This document shows positions 43,991-55,414 of a DNA stretch of 64,000 nucleotides, piece by piece. The position numbers and the translations under genes are program-made. The stretch is from Zizania palustris (lineage: Eukaryota; Streptophyta; Magnoliopsida; Poales; Poaceae), in contig JAAALK010000283.1 in the NCBI GenBank assembly GCA_019279435.1, forward strand, positions 61,858,642 through 61,922,641. Reading direction: 5' to 3'. The notes beneath the pieces were generated by a model that was not told the origin of the DNA, made no database searches, and saw only the letters and a list, made by a program, of their open reading frames with translations. The stretch's first letter is position 1. Each line of letters starts with the position of its first letter.

Positions 43991-45394
43991 ATGGGGAACT
44001 GCCAGGCGGCGGAGGCAGCGACGGTGGTGGTGCAGCACCCGGGCGGGCGGGTGGAGCGGCTGTACTGGGCCACCAGCGCCGCCGAGGTAATGCGCGCCAA
44101 TCCTGGCCACTACGTCGCGGTCGTCACCCTCCGCGTCGCCGAGGAGAAGCAGCCGCGCGCGCGCCCGCGGGCGCGTGAAAGGGGCGGGCGTGACGACGAC
44201 GGCGAGCGGCGCGGCGCGGTGCGGGTGACGCGGGTGAAGCTGCTCAAGCCGAGGGACACGCTGATGCTCGGCCACGCCTACCGTCTCATCACCGTCGACG
44301 AGGTCACCAAGGCGCTGCAGGCGAAGAAGGAGGAGAAATCGAGGAGGGCGCAGCAGCTGCTGGAATCTAAGCACGCCGGAGCCGGAGCCGGAGCCGGAGA
44401 GATGATTAATTCCGCCGGCGATGACCAGGCGCAGCAGGATGAGAGTCTTGATCAGGTAAAAATACCATCTTGATTTCTATTTATTACTCTCCCCTGTTTT
44501 CTACTTCATCTCATCTGTTGTTCTTAGTTAACCACTGCTCAATCAACATCTTTTTCAATTAAATCTACTAATCAATCAACCTTATTACCCTTTACATGGA
44601 TTTGATTGATATGTTCCTTTCAATTAAAGCTTTTTTTTTTGCTATTGGTCCTTACCCTATAATTTCTTTTATTTCCTTTTGGTTGAGTGAACACTAGGAG
44701 TAGGTAAGCATAGAGTTGGTTAACATTATAATTTTGGACTATATTATGAGGCAAGTAAGTGACTTAGGCTATAGCTAATTTCAACTATTATTTCTAAGTT
44801 TAGTTGGCCACCCTCCTTATGACACATTAGTACCTAACCAACTAACCAAATCCATTAAAGATGTCATATAATACCTGATCAAGTTACATTGAATAAAATG
44901 CTGAATAAACTACTCTAAAACATGATGTGATAGTTGTTTATGTACATCGGACCAACTATTCTCAAACCAAAATAAACAACACCTTGTGCCACACCATGCT
45001 AGCTTTCCTCAGTCACATGGAAAAAAAGGAATGGATGTGATACTTAATTTCCTTTTCTGTCAATCATTTCCTCACTAAAAACCTAACAAGTTTGACATTC
45101 TCCTATCAAGATGTTTAGACTTCCAATAATCTGAAGCCTAAACGTTTGACACCTATCCCTAACTCATGACGACTAGTAGAAATGAAGAACTATCAAGCAC
45201 TAGTTCTTTGGATCATAGCAATTTTTTCGTTGATCTTTAATTCACTTTGACTTGACAAAGTGCCATGTCCGCCCATCCGATTGCAGGTGGCGCAGAACGA
45301 CAGAGACAGACAACGGAGCAGCAACTCGGCGACACATTCTAGGCATCGTCAATGGCGCCCTTCGCTGCACAGCATCGCCGAAGTCAGTAGCTGA
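43991..45394 (+). CDS. PADRE (DUF4228) domain protein, two exons
   Basis: The one complete host gene. Exon 1 is 43991-44455, exon 2 is 45287-45394 (donor CAG|GTAAAA, acceptor ATTGCAG|GTGG), giving 190 aa in phase. The N-terminus MGNCQAAEAATVVVQHPGGR is typical of this plant family: glycine 2 and cysteine 4 suggest myristoylation and palmitoylation, hence membrane attachment. Core features follow: VERLYWATSAAEVMRANPGH, then LLKPRDTLMLGHAYRLITVD. The C-terminus RHRQWRPSLHSIAEVSS, encoded by exon 2, is the conserved family end and supports the splice. Family members respond to pathogens and stress; the biochemical role is not known. Exon 1 is very GC-rich at its 5' end, as in many grass genes. 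A short alanine/glycine repeat (GAGAGAG) precedes the acidic linker. Confidence 0.9.
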
Positions 45395-46775
45395 CGCGAT
45401 CGCCATCATTTCATCAGAATTCACAAGTTAACCTTCAGCTGATGCGATGTTTCATCGGTAGCTCTGAATGGATTCGATCAGAGTCATTAGTGAGGTTAAA
45501 GATTGCTGCTTGGTTGGTTTCTCTGCGTCTTACAGTTCGCATATTATACAGAGACGCCAAATCAAGAAACAGGGTGATGTACTACTATATTCATCAGTTT
45601 AAGATGCAAATCAAAAGTAAATCTCTTTGCAGATAGACAGCTTTTGAGGATTCTTGCTGCGTATTTTGCTGCCGTTGGTTTGCCGAATTCTGTGATCATT
45701 GGATCGCCGCAATCGTAGAACAGGAGCTGGAATCTGTACTTTGTGTGTTGGAAGCAAACTGCATCTGGGGATTCTGCATTTGTTGGCGCCGCCTATCAGG
45801 CCTGCAACTGCAAGCATTTTTGCGTATTATTTTCTGCAGATGCAGTAGGTAGTAGTAAGACAAGTGGCCGGTAGAGGTCTCCCAGTTGGGTGCCACACCT
45901 GAGCTGAGTTCCTCTGCAATGAACAAGATTGGTGGTTGAAAAACTGGAATGATTGACACGACGAACAGATCATCAAGGGCATCATGCCATGTTTGTGCAA
46001 GCTGCATACATTTGTACCCTAACCTCCGTTTCTTTTTCCCCGTAGAATCTTACACCCTCCAGTGTACATGCATCTCGTGTTTACGCTGCATAAAAATGTG
46101 CAGGAAAGCCCTCGCTCTGAATGAAAACACCTTGGTAAAACATGTCGCCAGTGTGGACAGTGAGACACGCGCGTAAAAAGAGAGCTCCAAAGTGGCTTTC
46201 ACTTGTCTTTTTTTCTTTTCTTTCTGACGGCGGCATGCATGACCTGGCCCGGCTAGCTGCTCGGCTCAAACGCAAACACATTCAGAACGTTGGAGACGCA
46301 CCGAGAGTACAGAGGACAGAGCCACTGACCGACCAAGGACTCGCGCTCCCTTGGATTGGATCATCGATGTATTGATCGATTTGCACCCAAAGCTGAAGCA
46401 CCATCCTGTTTTCTTTTCTTTTCTTTTCTTCGCTTTGCTTTGCTTTTCTTTCTTTGTGCAGAGAAAACCGCAACTCCACGACGACAATCCAGCCGTCCTC
46501 GAGCGCGTGCGACTTTGTAGCTATATACGGCATGGCGAGCGCTTCGCCACCGTTCCAGAAGTGATACGATGATTTTTAGGTATTCACTTATCGTAATATT
46601 ATTCTCGTCTAAAAACTTTCGACTGGAGTTTTAATAAGATCGAATTGTTCCATCTACCAACATCACGTACCAATCATCTATTATGGCAGCCTTCAATTAC
46701 GACTCCGATGCAACGAAACACGCAAGTAACGTCAAATTGGTACTGTTTTGGCAACCATGTTATCGGTAATGCTAA
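45395..46775. other. 3' flank of the PADRE gene
   Basis: Probably contains the 3' UTR, but I cannot fix a poly(A) site. No further gene is supported. A TTTTC-rich microsatellite lies at 46408-46457. Confidence 0.4.
46408..46457 (+). repeat. (TTTTC)n pyrimidine microsatellite
   Basis: Four TTTTC units, then CGCTTTGCTTTGCTTTTC variants. Low-complexity tract. Confidence 0.8.
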
Positions 46776-47330
46776 GGGTGTATTTGGTTTTGATTTTGAA
46801 ATCTGGTTCTAATGTGAAAAAACAGAAGCTGAACCAAATGGATTTATCAAAACTGCTTCTGTTGTGAAAAAATAACTTTTTTCTAGTATAAATTTGGAAG
46901 CAGCTTAGGACCTTGTTTTTCTGCTTTTCCGCTTTTCTAATTTTTAGTACAGATTAAATAGCATGAATTCAAAGTGTTTTGATTGATCTAATATTATTAT
47001 GGTTTATATTGCATTGCACAATTTTATGAGATAATATATGGTTGTCGGTTACTTTATGAGATGAACTATGTTTTTTTATTTATCTAATATATTTTCTAGT
47101 TATTTAGTTGCATCAATGTTGAGTGTTTCCTATTTATATATATGTATAGAACATTATAATGATGAAAATTATGTAAGTTATAAAAAATAGTCAGCTCACA
47201 ACAGTTTTTTCACAGCAGCTTCAATCAAACGACTTTTAGTTTTTCCACAGCAGACAGCTCACAATAGCTTTTTCACAACATGCAACTCACAACACCTTTT
47301 TTACATCTAACAGCAGAACCAAACACACCC
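46776..47330. mobile_element. Tourist/Harbinger-like MITE
   Basis: Ends GGGTGTATTTGGTTTTGA and (reverse complement) GGGTGTGTTTGGTTCTGC, with a TAA duplication at 46773-46775 and 47331-47333. Shares subterminal TCAAACGACTTTTAG and CACAGCAG words with 31747-32425, so both belong to one family. No coding content. Confidence 0.75.
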
Positions 47331-47776
47331 TAAAACTAGCAAAAATAAACCAATACACATTCTATTTAGGTCTCAGTAAACTGATTTATGAGTTAGCAGT
47401 ATACCAAGTTAAACTTAGAGATACATATATCGAATTACTAAACTATAATTCCTTTCTTAAACCCAGATGTCAAGATATATCTAGACCTAGGCTCTATAAT
47501 CACCCCATGAAAGTATTCAACTCGGTTTCAAAACCTATACTAAAGTATCACCCAACTGGCATAAATAATACTAATTAATAAGGTTACAATCATTATTTAT
47601 ATTGGTTGTTTTCGTGTGAAGATTCTTACTAGCTAGTTGTTCTGAGCATATAGCTGGTTAGTCCAAGTAGCTAGCCAGATATAAGTATCCGAAGGTTAAA
47701 GAATTTGAACGATTCATTTTAGTTTCAAATTTTAAAAGGAAAATTTTATGGTGTCCTGAATTTTGATGTGTCTTTA

Positions 47777-47999
47777 GGTAGTGTTTGGTTGACTGTATCA
47801 TTTCATCCTTGTACCGCATTTACACTCCTCATGTGTTTAGTTGTTTGAATTAAACAATTTCATCGCGTATGAACTCGTACAGATTTATGGAATATTCTCT
47901 AGCAATCATGTATCGTGTGGTTCAAGAAAAATCTTCAAACAAAACCATCCCGAACAAAATAGTATATAAATAAAATGATAGAGACAACCAAACACTATC
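47777..47999. mobile_element. Small Tourist-like MITE
   Basis: 223 bp. Ends GGTAGTGTTTGGTTG and (reverse complement) GATAGTGTTTGGTTG, with a TTA duplication at 47774-47776 and 48000-48002. It lies 27 bp from the CACTA element. Confidence 0.8.
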
Positions 48000-48026
48000 T
48001 TAATTTCCCCGACGGCATGCGATGCG

Positions 48027-48345
48027 CACTACCGGAAAACAAACATATGCCGAGTGCCACGATGTTTGTCGAGTGCAATTCATCGGGCACTCGACAAACA
48101 CTATTTTGCCGAGTGCCAGATGTCATGCACTCGGCAAACATCGTGACACTCGGCAATTCCATATCTTTGCCGAGTGCCCTATAGGTGGCACTCGGCAAAC
48201 AACCTGAAAAATGCCCCCCCCAATTTTTTGTTGACGGCGTGATGACGGCACGGGTGATTTTTTGGTTTGCCGAGTGCCACTAACGGACACTCGGCAAACC
48301 CTAGCCTTTGCCGAGTGCCACCAGAAAAACACTCGGCAAAGATGA
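48027..48345. repeat. Left end and subterminal repeat array of the CACTA element
   Basis: About eleven TGCCGAGTGCC/GGCACTCGGCA words in about 300 bp, arranged mostly as inverted pairs separated by 10-20 bp. Confidence 0.9.
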
Positions 48346-48347
48346 AA

Positions 48348-50112
48348 TACCCATTATTTCATGTGAAAACACATTTTGAGTCCATATCACAATTTAAAAA
48401 TGTTTTGAACCTGAATTTTTTTTACAGTCATAATTAAACATCTTTTAATCCATGGAGAATTTTCATCCTTTTATGAGTGGGTTTGATATTTTTAATAAAA
48501 TAATTGTATTTGTAGGATTTACTTCCAATGGGTCAAATTTGAAATGCATGTACATGAAATAATGACACAAAAATTATGGAAAAATCATATTTGTGTTCAT
48601 GATTACATTTTTAATCTTTTACAACTAAATATAACTAAATTTTTAAAATCTTATTTACGACATTCGACCGGCAATATGCAGGTTAATGGTTTTTTAATTA
48701 TAGAAAATGTAATTGATGCGTAAAAAATATGACACTTGACATGGTGTCATTATATCATACATATATAATATGGTAAAAAATTCATAATGTTTCGACAAAG
48801 TTTTCAAGTATGACCTTTAGAAATTGGACAACCTTCGAGAAGGTTTAGGAGTTTAGGGATGAAATGAGTTAGGTTTAGAAGCAAATCGATATTCAAATAT
48901 TTGTTTGAACTTAAAACTTTTTGTACTACTAAAAATCAATTTATCTTATACCATGTCAAAAATTGGCATTTTTTAGAGTTAGTTTGCTATTTTTGGTTAA
49001 AAAAGTTGTTTATAAGATTTTAAGTAAAAGATCCCAAATTTAAACTACAAGTGCCTTATATTTGTTTATTTGAAGTTAGAAATTTTCTATGATTAAATAT
49101 TAGTGTATATTATATAATACCAAATTTTGGGATTTTTAAAGTCTTTATTCTATTTTATTTTTAAAAAAAACAATTTGCAAAAATCTTTGCCGAGTGCAAT
49201 TATCTGTGGCACTCGGCAAAGAGCAAATAAATATTCTTTGCCGAGTGCTATTTAAAAAGCACTCGGCAAAGTACTATAGGAACCCATTATTTCATGTGAA
49301 AACACATTTTGAGTCCATATCACATTTTTAAAAATGTTTTGAACCTGAATTTTTTTTACAGTCATAATTCAACATCTGTTAATCCTTGGTAAATTTTCAT
49401 ACTTTTATGAGTGGGTTTGTTAATTTTAATAAAATATTTGTATTTCTAGGATTTACTTCCAAGTGGGTCAAATTTCAACTGCATGTACATGAAATAATGA
49501 CTCAAAAATTATGGAAAAATCATATTTGTGTTCATGATTACATTTGTAATCTTTTACAACTAAATATAACTAAATATTTAAAATCTAATTTAAGACAGTA
49601 GATAGGGAAAATGCAGGTTAAATGGTTTTTTAATTATAGAAAATGTAATTGATGCCTAAAAAATATGACACTTGACATGGTGTCATTATATCATACATAT
49701 ATAATATGGTAAAAAATTCATAATGTTTCGACAAAGTTTTCAAGTATGACCTTTAGAAATTGGACAACCTTCGAGAAGGTTTAGGAGTTTAGGGATGAAA
49801 TGAGTTAGGTTTAGAAGCAAATCGAGTTTCAAATATGTGTTTGAACTTAAAACTTTTTGTACTACTAAAACTCAATTTATCTTATACCATGTCAAAAATT
49901 GGCATTTTTTGAGTTAGTTTGCTATTTTTGGTTAAAAAAGTTGTTTATAGGATTTTAAGTAAAAGCTCACAAAATTAAACTATAAGTGACTTATATTTGA
50001 TTATTTGAACCTAGAAATTTTCTAGGATGAAATATTAGTGTATATTATATAATTACAAATTATGGGATTTTTTACTGTCTTTATTCTATTTAATTATTTT
50101 AAAAAAAACAGT
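48348..50112. repeat. Tandem duplication of about 935 bp inside the CACTA element
   Basis: Copies start near 48348 and 49283 (both CCCATTATTTCATGTGAAAA) and stay alignable to about 49140 and 50090. Each is followed by TTTGCCGAGTGC pairs (49187-49275 and 50120-50222). The copies differ by scattered substitutions. The duplication therefore multiplied subterminal repeats inward. Confidence 0.85.
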
Positions 50113-50117
50113 ATAAA

Positions 50118-50222
50118 AAATCTTTGCCGAGTGCCTCCCTAATGGCACTCGGCAAAGGTTTTTTTTTTAAAAAAAATACCCGTTTGCCGAGTGCCTCCCA
50201 ATTTGGCACTCGGCAAACCTTG
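50118..50222. repeat. Innermost left subterminal repeats
   Basis: Two inverted TTTGCCGAGTGCC / GGCACTCGGCAAA pairs separated by an oligo-T/oligo-A stretch. This marks the inner border of the left terminal region. Confidence 0.85.
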
Positions 50223-50259
50223 AGTCCGGCTAAAAAAAGGTCCGCACAGATCTGGGCGC

Positions 50260-50580
50260 AATAATGCCCAGATCTGCGCCCCGCTCCCCCGCAGCCCCCC
50301 CACCGCCGCCTGCTCCCGCCCGCCCCCCTGCTCCCCCGCCTGCTCCCGCCCGCCCCCTGCTCCCCCGCCGCCGGCAGCCCCCTGCGCCCCCGCCGCCGGC
50401 CGCCCAGCTCCCTCCCCCGTCGCCCCCCGGCCGCCGGCCCGAGCGCCGCCCACGGCCGCCGGCCCCCGCGCCGCCCACGGCAACTGAGCAGCCGGCCAAC
50501 CTAGCTGGCCCCACCGCCCCCGGCCACCCACTCCGCCGCCCCCGGCACCGGCTCCGCCTCCCTACCCCGCCTCGCATAGG
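50260..50580 (+). other. GC-rich, proline-coding island in the CACTA element
   Basis: About 320 bp of over 75% GC by eye, with CCGCCTGCTCCCGCCC repeats. One plus frame reads as proline/alanine-rich (SPAAPPPPPAPARPP), but all frames are open because of composition. It lies about 1.2 kb before the transposase start, so it is probably leader or promoter DNA. Capture from a host proline-rich gene is possible. Confidence 0.5.
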
Positions 50581-51474
50581 TATACATGTATATCTCATTT
50601 TTTAAATATAAATACGTATAAATATATACAAATTGGATATCAAATAGTAAATGCAAAATAGTAAATGTATCTATACTATTTGAGACATGCATTATATTGC
50701 ATATATATATATTTGAACTTAGAGTTAGTGTCTCATGTGTTGAATTATTTAGTATAGTCTTTGATATTTTATAATTTTATGTTGTTTAGTGTAGCTTCTC
50801 ACATTGTTTAATTACTTTATCTTATAACTAATTTTTTTAATTATTTTTAGATAGATATAATTTGGTTAGCGCTCTCTTACCGGCGTCACCGCCATCTTTT
50901 CGGCTTCATCGTCCTCATCTCGCATCAAACCCTACCGGTAACCTTAGAACCTAGGATTAATATTTTGCTTGAACATGAATGATTAATATGCTTTGTACAT
51001 GTTTTTTATTATCTAATACAACGTCACATGTTTTGTTTGCTTTCAACATCCCTTCCTCGTAAATGATATTACAATTTTATTTATATGCATGTCAAGAAGA
51101 TTAATATAAATAAATGCTTATACATGTTTTAGAAATATTAATATAATCGTTGTAATTCTTGTTATGTTTTAATGGTTGTGTTGATTAATATATTGTGTAT
51201 GTGGATGCCGGCCATCGTGCCGTGATATATATATGTGTCTGTGGATGTCGGCCATGACATCGTGATGTGTGTATGTGGGTGACAGCCATCGTGCCGTCCT
51301 ATTGATGCAGATTTGCTATGTATTAGAGACAAGATGTTGTCAAATTTTTTTTTTGGTTATTGTCGCGTAACCTAGGCGTCTCCCGTTCGGAAGAGTTACG
51401 GTTTGGAATATGCATGTGTTTGCATATCTGTCGCCGTAACTGTTTTGAACTTTCCACGTTTGGACAGCTGGAGG

Positions 51475-51668
51475 ATGCGTAGATTGAGCTCGTTTTCATG
51501 CTCCGTTCTGATTTGACCCAGGGTTTCGACAGCACCTCCCCGTTGTTCTCCGAACGCACATCCTCTTGGCATGTTGCCCGGACGTGCGTTTGGAGAGCAG
51601 CGGGGAGGTGCTGCCGAAATTTTGGGTTGGATCGGAACGGAGCGTGAATACGAGCTCAATCTACGCAT
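51475..51668 (+). ncRNA. Candidate long RNA hairpin upstream of the transposase
   Basis: Arms 51475-51562 and 51581-51668 are inverted copies, 88 positions without any gap, around an 18-nt loop (51563-51580). Compared with the reverse complement of the right arm, 74 positions are identical. Eleven differ only by changes that give G:U pairs in plus-strand RNA. Three are true mismatches (U:U and two A:C). It lies about 100-300 bp before the transposase start on the same strand. Expression and processing cannot be judged from sequence. Confidence 0.55.
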
Positions 51669-51770
51669 TGTCTGGTGGGATTAGGACCTATCTTACCTAT
51701 TAGACTGTTATATTCATCTCGTTTCTCACTAACCCCTAAACACGGGTGTTGTTTCCTAGTTTAGTACAAG

Positions 51771-54700
51771 ATGGATCATCGTGAGTGGATGTACACGGGT
51801 CGCCCTAGTTAGGCCGAGGTGACCATGGATTGGATCAAGAACACTGAAGTATTCTTAGAGACAGCGTTTGGTAGACAGAATGTACGTGACAAGACCTGGT
51901 GTCCATGTAGTCGGTGCGAGAATAAGCGTCGACAAACAAAGGATGCTATGGGTAAACACCTATGCAAATATGGGTTTATGCCAAATTATACCCGTTGGAC
52001 GTATCATGGTGAGTCCCAACGTCCTAGAGAGGAGGTGTTGCGACATCGCATGGACGATGATGAGGGAGGGGTTGGATTTATGCTAGATGACTTTGAAGAT
52101 GCGCATTTTGACGAAGCACGTGAAGAGGAAGTGCCGGAGCCAACGGCAAAAGCGTTTTATGACATGTTGTCCGCGTCAAAGCAACCTCTTCACGGTCACA
52201 CTAAGGTTTCTCAACTGGATGCCATCGCACGACTATTGGCCATCAAGTCGCAGTTTAGCTTGAGTCGAGAATGCTTCGATGTTATGCTGACGGTTGTTGG
52301 TAGCCTTCTTCCAGAAGGTCACAATCTTCCGAAGAGCATGTACGAGTCTAAGAAAGTTCTCCGTGCACTTAAGATGCCTTATGAGCAAATACATGCTTGT
52401 CCCAACGGATGCATTTTATTCAGAAAACAATACGCAGACGCAACCTGCTGCGTGAAATGCAAATCCTCTAGGTATCTGGAGGTAGACTCCGATGATGGTG
52501 TGAAGAAACAACTCTCAATTCCCGTGAAGATCCTTCGGTACCTTCCCTTTGTACCGAGGATCCAATGGCTGTACATGACCGAGGAATCTGCTAAACAGAT
52601 GACATGGCATAAAAATGGGATTCGTTACAACCCAGACAAGCTAGGTCATCCATCAGATGGAGAAGCATGGAAAAAATTTGATCAGAAGCATCCCGAGAAA
52701 GCTTTAGAGCCACGTAATGTACGAATTGCTATAGCAACAGATGGGTTCAATCCATATGGTATGACGGCTGCCGCATACAGTTGTTGGCCAATGTTTGTTA
52801 TTCCCCTCAACCTTCCTCCCGGCGTCATCTTTCAACGACAGAATATTTTCTTGTCCTTGATAATTCCAGGGCCTGAATACCCGGGGAAAAATATGAGTGT
52901 GTATATGGAGCCTTTGATGGATGATTTGGTCCATGCGTGGGAAGACGGTGTGTTGACATATGATCGATGTACAAAGACAAACTTCAGAATGCATGTCTGG
53001 TATATGTACTCTCTACATGACCTACCAGCATATTCGATATTTTGCGGCTGGTGCGTGCATGGGAAGTTCGCATGCCCGATTTGTCGGTCGACTCTAAAGT
53101 TCATTTGGCTAGCTAAGGGTGGAAAATATTCCTCGTTTGACAAGCACCGACAATTCCTTCCTCGGAACCATCCATTCAGGAAGGATAAGAGGAATTTTAC
53201 AAAAGATGTGTCTGTTAAAGGCTCAGCACCAATTAAAATGACCGGAGCCGATGTTCGTGCTCAATTAGAGTCTTTGCAAATGAATACACAAGGAGCTGGT
53301 TTTATCGGATATGGTGAGCATCATGCATGGACTCACAAGCCATGTTTATGGAATCTTCCTTATTTCGATGATCTTCTCCTTCCGCACAACATTGATGTGA
53401 TGCACACTGAGAAAAATGTTGCTGAGGCCATTTTCGGCACAATCATGGATATTCCTGAGAAGACGAAAGACAATGTCAAGGCCCGACTAGATCAAACGGC
53501 TATATGCAACAGACCTAAGCTCGACATGATACCTCCTAGAAGCGGGAAATCCTGGACGAAGCCAAAGTCTGATTTTGTTCTAACAAGGGGACAAAGGAGG
53601 GAAGTACTTGAGTGGTTTCAAACATTGATGTTTCCTGATGGCTATGCAGCTAATCTGAAGAGGGGAGTTAATCTAGCTACTCTGCGAATAAACGGACTCC
53701 AAGTCATGACTATCACATATGGATTGAGAGGTTGCTCCCGGTCATGATTCGTGGCTATGTGCCCGAGGATGTCTGGCGAGTTCTAGCTGAATTGAGCAAT
53801 TTTTTCCGTCAACTTTGTGCTAAACAGTTGTCTCACACCGTGGTAGCAAACATGGAGACACTAGCGCCCGTGTTATTATGCAAGCTAGAAAAGATCTTTC
53901 CGCCCGGTTTTTTCAATCCGATGCAACATATGATATTGCACCTTCCGTATGAGGCCCGGATGGGAGGTCCGGTTCAGAGCCGTTGGTGCTATTCAATTGA
54001 GAGATTCCAAAAGATTCTTCGGAATAAATGTAAGAACAAATGCAAAATTGAAGCATCCATAGCTGAGGCATATGTTTTGGAGGAGGTGTCAAACTTCACA
54101 ACTAGATATTATGCGGACAATCTTCCAAGCGTGCATAATCCACCTGCTCGTTACAATCTTCCAGAAGAAGAATCAAATCTCAGCATCTTCAGAGGCCAAC
54201 TAGGAAGTGCAAGTGGTGCTGCTAACAAGACCTTACAGCATGAAGAGTGGCGTTTGATTATGTTGTATGTCCTGACAAACCTTTCCGAAGTGGAACCGTA
54301 CATTGAGGAATTTCATCGACGATTTTGGCGTGGTTCGAGGGAGGCTAACATTGAGGAATCCACTGCCCTTCTTAAGTATGGTGTGGGAAATGGCAATCCC
54401 GATTTCATTTCTTGGTTCAAAACTAAGGTATTTCTCAAATTAACTTTTAGTTAGTTATACCTTTCAATTATATCTTATATGCGACTAATATACATGTTCA
54501 TCGCGTTTAAACCTATAGGGAAGAACCGACACGACAATGAGTTCCGAGTTGAGGCAAGTTGCGAATGGTTGTGCCTACAAGGTCAAAACATTCAAAGCTT
54601 ACGACGTAAACGGCTATCGTTTCCACACAACAAGCCATGAACAGAGCCGACCTAACCGAAGAACCACAAATTCCGGAGTTTTTACTCTGGGCACAGACGG

Positions 54701-55310
54701 GGTTGACTACTATGGACGACTCGAAGAAATATACGAATTGAGTTTTGATGGGAGCAAACCTCTTAACCCCGTTATATTTAAATGTCACTGGTTCAATCCC
54801 AAAGTAGTGAGACAGACTCCCGAACTTGGCTTAATAGAAATTCGTCAAGATACCACCTTGCCGAGTGAAGATGTTTATATTGTGGCTCAACAGGCAACAC
54901 AAGTTTACTATCTCTCTTACCCGTGCAAAACCGTCGCACGTCTTAAAGGTTGGGATGTTGTGTATAAGGTGTCGCCACACGGTAAACTGCCTGTTCCCAA
55001 CAACGAAGACTATAACATAGACCCGAACACATACGACGGAGAGTTCTTTCAAGAAGATGGGCTACCAGGCATGTTTGTTATTGACTTGACGGAGACGATG
55101 GAAGTAGATAACGAAAGTGGTGCCGATGCCGACGAAGGAGACGAGATTCATAATGGAAGAGACTTAGAACTGCTAGAGAGATTGTCACGTGGCACTCAAA
55201 GTGATGACAACATAACACCTCCTGAACAGCTCGACGATTACATCATATCACGTGATAGTGATGACGATACATATGATCCAGCAAATCCGGATGGCGATGA
55301 CTATTTCTAG
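51771..55310 (+). pseudogene. TNP2-like CACTA transposase, two lesions
   Basis: The catalytic transposase of the element. The original start is probably ATG 51771 (DHREWMYTGRPS), cut by TAG 51810-51812; ATG 51825 then opens DWIKNTEVFLETAFG. Domains in order: transposase-associated N-terminal domain with CPCSRCENK, the large TNP2 core (Transposase_21; includes KFACPICRSTLKFIWLAKGG and LLPHNIDVMHTEKNVAEAIF), DUF4218-like (VMIRGYVPEDVWRVLAELSN), and after the intron DUF4216 (RRTTNSGVFTLGTDGVDYYG, then IFKCHWFNP). Relative to the family one base is missing near 53700, so the frame ends at 53747 and the next (53732-54427) carries on. An intron 54428-54519 (AAG|GTATTT ... ATAG|GGAAG) joins to 54519-55310 in phase. 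The C-terminus is acidic (DSDDDTYDP). Confidence 0.88.
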
Positions 55311-55414
55311 CAGCTGTATGAGAATTATGTTTAATTTTGGAATAAATGCGTTTAGAACACATTTCACGGTTTATCTAAAGTGATTTACTCTTTTTCCTAG
55401 CAGGTGATTGAAAT

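Noticed and set aside
43545..44374. Minus-strand frames opposite the PADRE gene
   Set aside because: Shadows of GC-rich coding sequence. The plus strand has conserved family motifs and correct splice sites.
46081..46572. Several frames of 60-83 codons in the PADRE 3' flank
   Set aside because: No family resemblance, conflicting strands, and overlap with a pyrimidine microsatellite.
51475..51668. Identity with rice miR820
   Set aside because: I looked for the miR820 sequence in the arms and elsewhere in the element and did not see it. Only the context (hairpin in a CACTA element) is similar.
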